64,000 bases of DNA, from the NCBI GenBank assembly GCA_018340805.1, contig JACMZG010001913.1:30222114-30286113 (forward strand), in the 5' to 3' direction. Of this stretch, positions 23,703 to 35,410 are shown in pieces; the first letter of the stretch is position 1; each line of letters opens with the position of its first letter. This DNA comes from Microvelia longipes (lineage: Eukaryota > Arthropoda > Insecta > Hemiptera > Veliidae). The notes below the pieces were generated by a model, which worked only from the letters and a program-made list of their open reading frames with translations, did not search any database and was not told the origin of the DNA. The position numbers and the translations under genes are program-made.

Positions 23703-24180
23703 ATTGAAGGTTTGTCTAACTTCTTATGACTTCCTGTTGAGAAATTAGGGTGCAAAGTCTCGGCTTTATGTATGTACTGGGGAGCTGACCGTCTTCTCGT
23801 CCCAACCAAACAGAATTTCAAAGCAGCGATTGTGGCCATACTCTTACAAAACTCTAAAGGTAAATGCCTCCTGCCCGGTGCTTAGCCTCCCAATTGCCAA
23901 AAGGAGTTTTAAAACCCTCGCTTAGGACTTAAAATTTTTAACCATGCTCGCTAACCTTTTGACAATATGAGTGGCTTTTCTCTCGCGATTCCGGCTTCCC
24001 TCCCACTTGTCAGGAAGAAGGGGAGGTTACAAGAACCATCGATGGTGTTGCCGCGGTTAACTGCAGGCGTTGCGATGAAGTGTTTCCAATGGCTTCTTCG
24101 AAGAACCAACAGTAAACCTGGAACAGAACAGCAGATACCTGAGGGGAACCGCCCATATGCTGGACCCACCAATTAATTGT
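23500..24180. other. Less AT-rich unclassified block with C36 homopolymer
   Basis: The base composition is clearly less AT-rich than the surroundings. The run of 36 C is at 23665-23700. The rest looks like former transcribed or retrotransposon sequence, but I recognise no domain. Overlapping frames on both strands (23967-24176 and 23951-24172) show no family signature. Confidence 0.4.
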
Positions 24181-24192
24181 AATGAATCTATA

Positions 24193-24618
24193 AACTTCTT
24201 AGTGGCGGACTGAGGTCATAAAAGGACCGCGATGGGAGTAAACTATTTTTATGTTTTAATCTTTAGGGCCCTTTTTATACCTTCTCTTGGGCCTCGATAA
24301 AGTATGTTAAGGGCTCTTTGAGGCCCTAATCTTCCGTTTAGATTCTTTAAAGGTCCAAGTATAAAGAATAGGGCCCTTAAAGGACCTAAATTTAAGTAAC
24401 AATTAAGAATACTTTTAAGTGCTTTAAAACAATTGTTTATAAACACTCTAGGATCTCTCAGGGTCTTAACTTATTGCGTATTGCGTCCCATTGTTATGCA
24501 TATTTAAATAATGTTAATCATTTTTAAATTTTCATTTTTTTAAAGTTTTAATTTTTGGCTGAAGGGGCCCAAAAAGTGCGTACGCTCTGCACTCAATGCC
24601 AGTCCGCCTTTGTGAAGT
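24193..24618. mobile_element. Small TIR element with internal GGGCCC repeats
   Basis: GGCGGACTG (24204-24212) and its complement CAGTCCGCC (24600-24608) lie in imperfect ~20-bp terminal inverted repeats extending out to AACTTC / GAAGTT. The 425-bp interior repeats AGGGCCCTTTTTATA-like and AGGCCCTAAT-like strings in both orientations. Ends of the GGCGGACTGG type are common in hAT-like MITEs, but no clean 8-bp target duplication is visible. Non-coding. Confidence 0.55.
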
Positions 24619-25124
24619 TAATAAATTCAAAATACATATACATGGTAATAAATATCACTAAAAGAAATTCCAAATAAATTATTAATCAAACTAAATTTAT
24701 TTTAGGTACTTAAATTTCGTTCACTATTTAAAAAAGTGTTTTTCCAGGGAAGCTAATTTTCATTTAAAGTTATCAAACCTTCTTTTTTCATTATTTCGAG
24801 CTTATTTTTTCTGGTAAAATTCTAATACCATTTAACCTCTGCTTAATTAAATTGTTTTTGCTTTTTATAATTTCTGTAAAATTCTCCTTTTATATATATT
24901 TATATATTTTTTACTTCTTTTTTCTTTTTAAACATAAATTTATTTAAATTATTTTTACTGTTTAATTTAAATTAATAATAGTTTTTTATATAAATATATA
25001 TTTTTTTGTATTTCATTTTATAAGATAAAGTCAACTAAAAAAGTCGCACGTGCCATTTAATTTTGTTTGCCTATATTATTATTTTTTTTTTAAATCTCTT
25101 CTAATTATATTTCTATTTAATTAA
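24619..25124. other. AT-rich spacer
   Basis: Nothing recognised. Confidence 0.5.
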
Positions 25125-25400
25125 AAAAACCGGGTACGGGTACCTCGGAACTATTCTCATGCCGGTCGGATTTCGCCTATACTCATCCTCCCTGCTTCGG
25201 ACTCGCTTCGCTCGGCCTTGAATATACAATTCGCCAATTTTTACTGAAACATGTCGCAGTATATAATTGGACTCCGCTCGGCGTCGTCTTCAGATAGTAA
25301 ATGCAAAATCCGTATCATACTTAACAGTCACTGCCATACAGCAAATTTAACCCACAAAACTATGCATATGCTTTTCCGTATTGAAACCGAAACTTAGTGT
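25125..25400 (-). repeat. Family A copy, 3' half (minus)
   Basis: On the plus strand it starts with the complement of the 3' end (GGGTACGGGTACCTCGGAAC), then CTCATCCTCCCTGCTTCGGA and both tail motifs, then continues into the upstream module (GAAACCGAAACTTAGTGTAC). Most of the 5S-like part is deleted or diverged. Confidence 0.7.
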
Positions 25401-27953
25401 ACTTTAATTATTTGTAAAGGAGTTACACTTGTTACAATTCAACTCCAATTAAATTCATTGTCCTGAGCAATTTAAAATATTTTGGAATAACTGTCATACT
25501 TATTCGTTTATCATACGTTTATTCTGTTTTTCACTTGCTTCAGCAAGCCATGCCAACATTGCTTCACAAGCAACGAATATAAAATGTTATCAGATATAGA
25601 AAAAGTTATTTATTCACGAAAAAACGAAGGCTAATGTCAGTGGTACCATGAAAAAATCAGGCCTTAATTTTACCTTATAGTCAACTTTTTTTTGTTAAGG
25701 GCCTCTCCGCTACAAAGTTTATAAAAAAAAAAGTTGTCTTCTAAAAATTTAGTTTATTTTCCTTGTTAATCAATTTTTATTTTAGTAAATATTCTTTTAT
25801 CTTTAATAGGGAAATTTTTGTAAAGCATCCAATTTTATACTTAAATCCTTTAAGAAAATCAATAAAAAAATAAAAAATTAAGAATAAAACGAAGCTGAAA
25901 TGTTTTTTTAACTGAATAAAAAGGGGAAAAATGAACTAAATCCAACGAAATTACATTATTAACAGAAAAGGATTTAACCTGAAGTAGGCCCGAGAGAGGG
26001 GGCACACTGGTTAGGGTCCAAAATCCTAAAATTCTAAGTCTTAAACTTACAAATTAAACTCCGAGCTAAAATTTCATTTGCCCCTTCCTCTCTCCATTTA
26101 AAAGAAGAAAATTAATAATAAATTTTACTTGGCTAGAGTGTTTTTACTAAAGAAAATGGATGAAAAACATTTCGAGCAAAGAAATTATAAAAATTTGTTG
26201 ATTGCTTTATTCTCTTTCTTGTTTTTTTTCTTGTATTCTATATTACATTTTCTCACCTAGTATCTTAGTGTATAGAGAAAAATATTGTACGCGAATAATT
26301 AGTTTTCGTCGATACTTGCTATTAGATATGAATATCTCTGGACTGGTTTCAGCTAAACACCATTATTAGCAGTGGGGCATCACCCAAGTTCTCAACCAGT
26401 AACGTTACATCAAAAAATAATTTTATTAATCAAGAGAGCTTGAGTTTTGTCCCACCTGCTGCTGATAGCGTAAAGCAAAAACTGGTCCAGCTATTAAAGA
26501 CGTAGAAGTAGCTAATTTTCTTATTGATTCTTTAACTTGCGGTAAATATTACTTCCACTAAATGACCTATGACTTGCGGTATTGTGTTAACCCTAAAAAA
26601 TCCAAAACTGTGGTTTCATCATAATCATCCGTTTTTGGCACGTTTATAACTCTAGACATGATGTTACCTAAAAATTAAGAGTGGAGTGTAGAGATATTGA
26701 AGTAATACCGTATTAATCTCATTCTGAGTAGTAATCTTACAATTCGTAAGATTCCATTATAATGTTGGGATTCTGAGGACAAGCAAAGCGAGAGTAATAA
26801 TTTCACGTACCGTCCTTCGAAAGTGACATTAAGCCTATGGTTTCGAGCTTGTGCGATGTCAGGTACTTGTGAAAGATTTTCAACCCCAAATGAACCTGAG
26901 TATAGGCCAAATTTAGGACCCTAAATAATAGTTTATATAAATTATATTATATATATGTTTCTGCCTTATGGTTTAGAGAGCAGGAAAGCTTAGTACCGCA
27001 ATGGGGCTTGTGTTGTTACCAGTTAAAGCAATAGAAACTTATAGTGAAGCAACGGGTCTTCTGTGGATTAGACGCAAAGTGCCTGCACTAGAACTCAAAA
27101 CGTAGGACACTATCTTCTATCTAACAAATGTTAGCAAAAAGGGCCCAACAACTTGGCCTACTTGCTAGGTGATCTCGACTCTCCCTAATAACTATCACAC
27201 CCTAGAGTTTAGATTAGTATTTTATTCATAAGTCAAACAAAGCGAAATCAAGGTTATTTCACATTACGTGGTTGGATAATCATGACATTCTGGGGACGAC
27301 TGAAGCGAGTCTAAAGTTCATAAACCCAATTTTTGCAATTAATTTTATAATTAATGCTATATTTTTTTATCTTGTTTTTACTAATGTATAGGTAAAACTT
27401 GTGTATTCATCTTAACGTGAAACTATAAATATTTATTTTTAAAACTGTTCGTCAACTAAGTTTAAAACTCATAATGGTTTCATCGTTGTTTTTGCATTAA
27501 GTTCGCTTTTCAAAGAGTATTAAAGTATAAAAACTAAGTTAGGTCATAAAAGAGCAGACTTGTCGTGTTGATCAACGAGATTACTTAATAATTTATTTCA
27601 TTTGTATCGATCACGTCTTGAAGTAAAGAGTTTGAAGACTTGTGGCATCCCTTGAGACCAAAAACACTTTCCTCCTTAAAAACCTTGTAAAAAAGGTAAA
27701 GCTAGATGTTAAATCGATTGACTTGAGTGTGATATCTAAGATACTCTTTAAACTGTTTTCTCCAAATCTCTCGAGAGAATATAAAAGTGAATTTTATTAC
27801 ATTTTAAGTCTTTTTGAAGCTTTAGACAATAGCACAGAAATCCTTTTTTGGCAAAAAAAGAAATAAAAATCTTTACTCGATCAAAGTTTAATGCTTGCTG
27901 CTAAACGGGTCCCTTAGGAGAGGTATAAAGACCAAAAATGGCGGTAACTGGTT
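25401..27953. other. AT-rich spacer with repeat scraps
   Basis: No gene. Minor relics: CTTGCTTCAGCAAGCCATGCC at about 25540 resembles part of family B. Family A tail scraps are at about 26770 (CTGAGGACAAGCAAAGCGAG) and 27287 (CTGGGGACGACTGAAGCGAG). A 74-codon frame at 27642-27866 starts with GTG and has no recognisable domain. Confidence 0.45.
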
Positions 27954-27971
27954 GCCCCACGTTGGGCGCCA
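27954..27971 (-). promoter_or_regulatory. LTR-retrotransposon primer-binding site, tRNA-Lys type
   Basis: The plus strand reads GCCCCACGTTGGGCGCCA. These are the last 18 nt of animal tRNA-Lys(CUU) including the post-transcriptional CCA. The minus strand is therefore a canonical 18-nt primer-binding site, TGGCGCCCAACGTGGGGC. The LTR should end just to the right (above 27974, GGCAG on the element strand) and the internal region should run leftward. No gag-pol is visible, so this is a relic or strongly deleted. Confidence 0.6.
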
Positions 27972-28228
27972 AACTGCCTTACCTACTTATTGCTATATAT
28001 AAAAGGATTTTCCTGGTATCAGAGCAATTCCTCGGGATTACATAAACCCAAGAAGTTTGTTTTCTTTAGTCCATTTAGTTTTTCTTAACGTTGCCTGCTC
28101 ACTATTAAGATTGTTGTAACTTTTTTGTTAACGTTTTTTAACGAATTAGTGTTGCAAGATTCCGTGAATAATTTTGGATATAAGAGATTGTAATATAGAT
28201 AAAGGTTACATTTTTACTTTTCCTTATC
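27972..28228 (-). mobile_element. Possible LTR remnant upstream of the primer-binding site
   Basis: If the primer-binding site is real, its LTR lies here. No matching second LTR is evident in the window. The strand is uncertain, because a TATA-like TATATATAAAAGG (28004-28016) reads on the plus strand. Confidence 0.25.
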
Positions 28229-28385
28229 AGCATCGAGCGTGGTCAGTGCCTGGATGGGTGACCGCTGAAATAAAAAGGATGAATTAATTATCTGAGGACG
28301 AACGAGCTAATCTGAAGACGTTTTGCAGTATAAATTAAACGACTTCTATATTCTGAGGACGAGCAAAGAATATAGAACCAATACT
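28229..28385 (+). repeat. Family A fragment with well-preserved 5S-like segment
   Basis: GCGTGGTCAGTGCCTGGATG followed by GGTGACCGCTG (28238-28266) matches the 5S C-box region closely. Two tail motifs follow and then the copy ends abruptly at about 28380. Confidence 0.75.
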
Positions 28386-29029
28386 GCTATTTACCAAAAA
28401 ACATTAAATTGACAATGACCATGTTCAAGTACTATATACTGAAAAACGTTTCAATAAACGACGGATTCTAGAAAGCCTATTTATTAAAACTGACCCCAAT
28501 AGCGCTAAAAAAACGGTTACTAACAATACTAATAGTATATATGCAAACATTCTTAATTAAAAAAAAACATTCATAATTAGCCCCCCGAAATTTGTAAATC
28601 ACCTCATCTGTTTATTTTTGATTTTGTTCATTTAGGTGTTGTTTTTTAACTTGCTATTGTGTTTTTTCCTTTTATTTCAAATTTATTTGTTTAAACTGTG
28701 ATAAAGTTTTTTTATGATGTTCTTTTGTTTTTGGTATGCTTTACTAAATTTTTGGTGTTGGTTGTTTGTTTTGTTTTGTTTATTGTTAACACTGAAGATG
28801 CCTGGCTTCGCCATGCGAAACGTCTGTTATTAATGTTTATACAAATAAAATTTCTGAAGGACTGAAGTCTTCATTAATTAATCTAGAATAGAAATAATTT
28901 TACTTATTATTTCTGTTAGACATTGTTCTCAACTCCATCTCTTATACTTAAATTGATATTTGTTAAGTGCAGTGTCTTATCAGTATAAGATCATTTTATT
29001 TTTTATTTTTTTCTTTTGTTTGCAATAAT
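28386..29029. other. AT-rich spacer
   Basis: No gene is recognised. A TTTTG-rich tract runs from 28620 to 28790. Confidence 0.45.
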
Positions 29030-29550
29030 AATCCGAAACCAAGATTACACCTGAATTAAATGTTTCTTGTGTTTTTAAAACCTTCTGAATGACTGTTCAC
29101 ATAGTTGTCCGTCTATTTATGTGTCTTTTGTCATCGCTGTTGTCAAGCTTCTAGAGTATTATTCTAGATATTTGAAATTTGAAAGAACAATTTAACAGTT
29201 ATGTAGTCAAATAATATTTAATACCATTATATGTGCCAAGTTTCATCTTATTATCAGCACTAATTAAATTTGTATCGAATGAATTTTATACGTTTTTTTA
29301 AATTGTAAAAAAATCGGAAAAATCCTATTGAGTTGAAATTTAGTAAACGTGTATCCTTCATCGTATCATACACGATTGTTAAGTTTTGTTTCAATTCGAC
29401 TAGTATTGTTGGTTTTTGCTTGAGCATATAAGTTAAGGTGGATACAGAAGTTCAGTGCTTGGATGGGTGGCTGCTAAGAAAAAACAAAGGTATTTACTGT
29501 TTGGAGACGAGAGAGGCGAGTTCAATGTAGTGAGGGGGAATGCAAGTTTG
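29030..29550 (+). repeat. Family A copy, diverged
   Basis: Follows the family order: ATCCGAAACCAAGATT, GTTGTCCGTC, TGTGCCAAGTTTCATCTTAT, GAGTTGAAATTTAGTAAACG, GTTTTGTTTCAATTCGAC, 5S-like CAGTGCTTGGATGGGTG (29451-29467), then one tail motif (GGAGACGAGAGAGGCGAG). Confidence 0.7.
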
Positions 29551-30534
29551 AGTTGCTCACGAAACCCCGCACTCAAAATCCCGTTGGGTATAGCTTCTTG
29601 GTACCAAAAATTTAGCCAATGGGTAACTCCGAAATATTTGGTTTTCCTGTTAATCAATCCTTAGTTGATTAAAAAAAAAAAGTTTTGTACTTGCCTGGAC
29701 ATCTTTGTACAGTTGATGACATTTGGTACAAAATCAGCCTTAGATGGTAAGAATCCTATTGAAAATCTGGATGTTGAGACTTTATAAACCCAGGTTGCTG
29801 AGTTAACAGAAAAGGTTGAAGTATGGGTGAATCGTTTTTAGAAAACAACTTACTCCTGCGTTGCAGTTTCCTATATGCAAATGACCTAAAAAGCAATTTA
29901 AACATAATCGTGAAAAGTTCAAAGATAATATTTTAACTCATTTTAAGATACTACCTTTTTCCAAAACGTTTTAAGAAAACAAAAATTCGTTTAATATGCC
30001 AAATTAGCTTTATACTTTTACAAAGAAAAAAAAGAGTTCCTATTTTTCTTCTATCTCTCTAAATATTGTTTAAACAAAAAAACAAGAGAGTAATCATTTG
30101 ATTATGAACCATATCCTCAAACTACCCGAAAAAAGAATTCTTCCATTATCTCTTACTGAAGAATTCTTTTTTTAAAACATCCCTCTATGAGCCCTTTATT
30201 ACTTCTTAAAAATAAACTTCTTAGACATTTTTTTCCTTCTTTTGCCATTTCAAGTAAAAATGTTTATCTTATTTCTTCCTTTCTCTGTACAGGCGTATCT
30301 TTTCGAATATCGTTTGGTTTAAATTGTTTTAATCCTGCGGCTGTTTTTTATATTTTAACATTTTGAGAATACAAAGTCATTTTTATGATCATTAAAATTC
30401 TTAACTTTTTGAAATGTCAATTTATGTAAATAAGTGTTTATTTTTGTTAGAATATTGTTTAAATGAAGGTTTTCCATTATTTACGTTATTCTCAAGCATT
30501 ATTTTTTTTATCACAATATCTTCCAGATATTATT
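29551..30534. other. AT-rich spacer
   Basis: No gene is recognised. Confidence 0.5.
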
Positions 30535-30870
30535 GGTTTTAGCGAATTTTCTTTTAGGAAATTTTGCTTATAGGATTCGGTACGTAAAAAACATATGTCA
30601 GGAAGGGTGTCGTTTTCAATGTTGTCTGGGGTACTGAGTAGAATGAAACAAGACTGAAGTCGATCCGAGTAGTCAAAGTACTAGATGCTCGGGTTCAAAT
30701 CCCGATTCTGGAGATTTTTTGTCGATATCGTTTTACTGACGAATTTCATTTAGAATGTTTGCGTCTTGCACAACAATCCAGTTCTTGCTTAGGTTTTCAG
30801 TATATGCTTCATAGCCTAAAACACTAGCAATTTTACTTACCTGTCAAAATGCATGCATTATTCACAGCCA
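30535..30870 (+). repeat. tRNA-like promoter half joined to family B body
   Basis: TCGGGTTCAAATCCCGA (about 30696-30712) forms a perfect 5-bp tRNA T-arm with a 7-nt loop and matches the Pol III B box. About 40 nt later the sequence enters the family B body (CGAATTTCATTTAGAATG, then TTCTTGCTT). No cloverleaf or correctly spaced A box could be drawn, so it is not a tRNA gene. It is likely a tRNA-derived SINE-like head. Confidence 0.5.
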
Positions 30871-32335
30871 GTACGCTAAATCATTTCGTAGAGGAGCATA
30901 AGCTAAGCATTGTATAACTGCCTAAATGTTGTATAATATTGATTATGCTAGGGCGAGCATAGTGTTGAACAACCAATGGTATAAAAATGCTTATTTCCTT
31001 TGAAAAATCCATGAAAATGACAGACAAGAAAAAGTGCTACTGTCCCGACTGTGTAACACCGAAAATCAGGGAAAAAACTGTATTGATGCGCAAGAAAGCA
31101 AGCATTCCAAAGAAAATTCGTCCGACTTGCGGACCATAGTACCAGACTTTTTTAGCTTATTACCTGTTTCTTTTTATTCGTTTTTTTTTTTCAATTATTA
31201 CCGAGAGGTTTTGAATATTTAATTGTTTGAATTTTTTGGATTCAATGATTTATTCTGTATTATGACTTTTCTTTATTATAGTTCTATAAATAAATTTCTC
31301 AGAATCATAAATATTTATTATATACTTTAAACTTACAACGATACTGTTAAAGAAGGAAAGTTTGTAATACTGATATTTATTGTACATATTTTGATTGGAT
31401 GTTCTTTAGTTGTTCACTCTGTGTACTGTTTTCTTTAGTATTTAAAAATATAATTTAAGATTACTGTTATTTTTTTAAATTTCCGGTCGGTAATAATAAT
31501 AATAATAATAATGCCATTATTCATAATCGTTTGAGTACAAATCAGCATAAAGTTATGGTTTCTCATACGGGTGTCGTTTTGATTCTCATATCGCTTTTAG
31601 TATATCCCTATTTCATTTATTCTAAAACATCAATTCATATTCTATATTGTTTTGCTTGTTCGTGATATTTGGTAATTGTCGAAGAAGCCTGACATGATTG
31701 TAGGTAGATGTCCGTCAGTCCCTTTCACATGAATCTGTGTGAAGATTGCCTTTTGTTACTCAATATCTTTCGCTTTAAATTCCTGTTCACGAAGAATTCT
31801 TGCATCCTTTTCCAAGAGGTGCTCCATTCAAAAATATTCTTGGGTCATCTGAGTCAATCTTTTACTATTTTATTCTCTCCTATTTAAATTGTTTCCAACG
31901 TTTTATAAATTGGTTACATTATATAAAATTGTATTAGTTTCAATGCGGCAAAGGAATCAATGCTGACTCTTGTAGACTGTTACTTGAATTGAATTGACTC
32001 AACCTCTGTAGTACATTCTCCAATTGCTTGTCTTGCCTTCACTATCATCAGTAAGTCCTCATCAGTCTTATTTATAATTATAATTAACTAAAAAATAATC
32101 ATTATTATTAGCTAATCTATCAGTTTTTATAGATTATATTTTAAAATTCAATTAAGTTATTTCCATCTTTAGATTACACTTTGTGCGTAACTGTTGCCTC
32201 TATCTTCTGAGGTGGTTATTCCAGATGATTCTGAAAGGTTCTCAGATTAAACGGGCAAGATTATTATTAGTATTGTTATAATTTATTAATAATTATACTA
32301 AACATAGTGCAAAAATAACCGGCCCATCAGTAGAG
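30871..32335. other. AT-rich spacer with a short (AAT)n run
   Basis: (AAT)7 lies at about 31493-31512. No gene is recognised. Confidence 0.5.
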
Positions 32336-32525
32336 ATACTACTGGAGGGAAACAAAACACACGCACACACACACACACATATAGACAGACAGAACTCTTT
32401 GCAAAAAGCACTCAGGAGGCCTTGAAAACACGTGAAACGGATAATTTCGGTGACGTCCCGGTTTCGGATTTTTCGCAAACAATATTTTTCTTGAATACCT
32501 AAGGTATAAATGAGGAAAAGTGATA
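32336..32525 (-). repeat. Family A 5' end (minus)
   Basis: Complement of the family start. It contains (AC)n, AGACAGACAGA, GCACTCAGGAGGCCTTGAAA, CGTGAAACGGATAATTTCGG, and ends GGTATAAATGAGGAAAAGT. That last string is the same 5' boundary seen at 40.35 and 63.68 kb. Confidence 0.8.
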
Positions 32526-32924
32526 AATAGCGTTTATTTGTAGCAAATTACACAAGTTAATAGTTGAAAGATATTTAAAACTGAGATAAGTCTGTTATCT
32601 AAAGGGAGTTTCATTCCTACTAGATTCCAAGCTTATAGAGGAATGGAGGGAGGCAAGGATGAGAGCAGAGAAGCGGCGAGAGGGAGCAATATTTGAAATA
32701 TTTAGCATTCTATTGGAAAACCTACCTTTTCTTATTTCCTTGCTTTACTCTCCTTTCACCTTAACAAAGATGTCTTAGAGTAAAATTTTGTGGTTTATGA
32801 AGGTGTAAACCCAAAAATTTACAGTTTTAAACCACACAAACCAAAATAATTAACCTATAAGTTGTACTTCCTTATATAAAATATAAGGAAGCTTAAAAAA
32901 AAAAATTAAAACATACTTCATGTT
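32526..32924. other. Spacer between family A copies
   Basis: Nothing recognised beyond a purine-rich patch at 32640-32690. Confidence 0.45.
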
Positions 32925-33240
32925 CACCTTTTTACGTTTCCTCATTTTAACCGTAGGTATATAGAAAGAGTGTTTCCAAAAAAAATCTCAACCGAGGTGT
33001 TTGTAAATGTTTTAAGTGTTTTCATAAAGTTGTATGTCTGTATGTGAGTGCGTGCGTCAGTTATCATCGTCAGTTATCGATGATAATGTTTGTGGGATCA
33101 TAAAAGTTAAGCAGCATTGAGCATGTTCAGTGCTGCATGGGTGATCGCTGAGAATGAAACGGATGGATTTTGAGCTTGTTTAAAGACGTACTAAAGTTTA
33201 AATGTGGAGAATTGAATATCCTGAGGACAAAGCAAATTAT
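32925..33240 (+). repeat. Family A copy with internal deletion
   Basis: The 5' start (TTTCCTCATTTTAACCGTAG) and GT-rich part are followed almost directly by the complete 5S-like segment (33095-33155, GGGATCATAAAAGTTAAGCA and GGGTGATCGCTG). About 450 nt of the usual middle are missing. It is cut off after the start of the tail motif (CCTGAGGACAAAGC). Confidence 0.8.
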
Positions 33241-33945
33241 TGTCACCGGAATTATCTGTTCTAGGTGTTTTTAAGGCCTCCTCAGTGATTTTTTCAAAAA
33301 TGTCAGTCTATATCTATGTCAGTTATCATCGTAGCTCATAGTGTATTTATGCTAGAGAGTTGAAATTAGTTCGAAAATCAGTCTACCGCTGTAGTTGTTC
33401 TATTTGGGAAAAATATTTCGTCACCTACCAGCAATAATGACTCAGTGAAAATTTCTAAAATAAATAAAACCCGGAAAAATGATGCGGTTAAATTGAAAAT
33501 TTGCAATCTTGTAGCTATATATAAGGCTAACATACGTTCTAAGTTTCATCTTATTACCAGCATTAGTTCAATTTTTATCATATGACTTGTGTACGTTTTT
33601 CAAAGAATTGTAAAATTTCGAAAAATAATCCAATTGAGTTTAAATTTAGTACAATTGTATAACCTGCTTAATAAATAAGTATGCTAATCCAACTCACACG
33701 CAATACACCTCAACACGCATTGAGCGTGGTCAGTGCCTAGATGGGTGACCGCTGGGAATGAAACAGATGCATATACTATCTGAGGACGAGTGAAGCGAGT
33801 CCGAAGACGTGTTGCAGTATAAATTTAACGAATTGTGTATTCTGAAAACGAGCGAAACGAGTCCGAAAAATTGAAGATGAGCGTAGCGAATTCAATGTGA
33901 TGAGGAAAAGTTTCGAGGTATCCCGTACCCTTTTTTTGTACGGTA
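33241..33945 (+). repeat. Family A copy, near complete from the middle of the 5' module
   Basis: It begins at CACCGGAATTATCTGTTC, with the very 5' start replaced by the preceding copy. It then runs through the full middle, the 5S-like part (33715-33765), both tail motifs, TGAAGATGAGCGTAGCGAAT and the 3' end TTTCGAGGTATCCCGTACCC. It is the best single reference copy in the window. Confidence 0.85.
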
Positions 33946-34622
33946 TTTAAAAAAACTTCTTTCTACAATAAATACAAATGTTGCATTTTACGTTCTGTAC
34001 AACAGGAAATAAAGTGAACTTAAACTCTCTACCTCAACATTTTTTGTTTTATTTTTAAAGTTTTTTTTTATATTTGCAAATTGGTGGGTATGAATGCGTA
34101 AAAAATAAAGGGAAATAAAAGGGAGAGTATTATAAATTTACTATCTCCATATAGAAAGAACATATAAAAGATACGTCACTAAAAATGTATATAAATATAA
34201 TGTTATTATATTTCGGGATAAAATATCCAAGTCGGTATCGCACAGGGTCTTAATATACTTAAGCAGAGCCAACTTTATTACGGATAGACCCTTTTTTGGC
34301 CTAACTCTTTACTGCCTTCATAACCAGGTAAAAGTACTGAATAAATTTTATTAAAAAACGCAGGGAGTATTTTAAAAAAATTCCGTGGAAAAAGCGTTAG
34401 CGGGAACAGTTAGCGGTAAATGGAGCAAGTAATGTTAGTGGCACCTTATCATTTTCTAAAGTAAACTACCCAGCATTTTTTTCGTAAGAGATGTTTAAGT
34501 TTTTGTGTGTGTTTATTTTTGAGTTATGTCTCATTTATTTATAAAAAATGGTTTGAAGATTTTTGTAATAGTTTTTTAAGCTGAATATTTTACAGCTTTC
34601 TACTTGATACTAAGGTATCAAG

Positions 34623-34658
<36 letters not shown>

Positions 34659-34904
34659 TATATTATATATATTATATATAATATATATATGTGAAGCAGA
34701 TAAAATTGCTTAACGAAGCGTGATACAGTAAGATAGTCACCAGTACTGTATTTTCCTTTATTTAATTTTGCCAAGAGATACGCATGCCAGGAAAACTTCC
34801 TTTGTAATTTTTGGAAAAAATTAGATTCATTGCAAGAACTTTTGGTTAATATGTCAATGTTAGAATATTTATAGATTTTCCTTTTTGCTGCACAAAACTA
34901 AGCT
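33946..34904. other. AT-rich spacer with (AT)n at 34623-34690
   Basis: The alternating AT run includes TTATATTATATA palindromes. No gene. Confidence 0.5.
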
Positions 34905-35410
34905 CTTCCCAGGATAATAAACTCTGTTAGCAAATTTTTGATGACGTCATTAACCCGCAATAAAGACAGAAAAACTCATAAAACGCGAAAAAATCATTTG
35001 TGCCGTGTTTTATCTTGTTATCAGAACTAGTTAAGCACTAGTAATTTTTATCGAATGCCTAGTGTACATTTTTTTAAAAATGTTATAAAATTATGTAAAC
35101 GTGTATACATTTACGTTATGAATAAGTACACTCAGTTTCGTTTCAATGCGTCAAGTATATTCATGATTTTTGTTTGATCATAAAAGTTAAGAAGCATAAA
35201 GCGGGGTCAGTGACTGGATGGCTGACCTCTGTAATTAAACTTATGTATTTATTATCTGAAGACGAGTGAAGTCCGAAAACGTTTTTCTACTGAAAGACGT
35301 CTTCGGACTCACTAATTCAACGGGTTGTATATTCTGAGGTAGAGAGAATGAGCGAAGCGAATCCGATGTAAATAGGAAAACTTTCAGGGCACCCCATACT
35401 GACTTTTATA
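34905..35410 (+). repeat. Family A copy with 5S-like segment
   Basis: From GATGACGTCATTAACCCGCA to ACCCCATACTGA. The 5S-like part is 35175-35238 (GATCATAAAAGTTAAGAAGC). Between the tail motifs the sequence AAGACGTCTTCGGACTC appears inverted, so a local inversion or template switch has reversed one tail motif. Confidence 0.8.

Noticed and set aside
23642..23839. ORF with a poly-Gly tract
   Set aside because: It is a translation of the complement of the C36 run.
27642..27866. 74-codon ORF as a host gene
   Set aside because: Non-ATG start, no domain, and no neighbouring exons visible. Left unannotated as a gene.
28014..28026. TGGTATCAGAGCA, identical to the plant copia-type initiator-Met primer-binding site
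   Set aside because: Only 13 nt match and there are no LTR borders. Animal initiator tRNA does not end in this sequence. Probably chance.
30680..30720. tRNA gene at the perfect T-arm
   Set aside because: No acceptor, D or anticodon arms can be drawn with normal spacing, and family B sequence follows immediately.
33095..33155. Functional 5S rRNA gene
   Set aside because: Only about positions 38-104 of 5S are represented and the first and last stem strands are absent. The segment always sits inside the dispersed family A.
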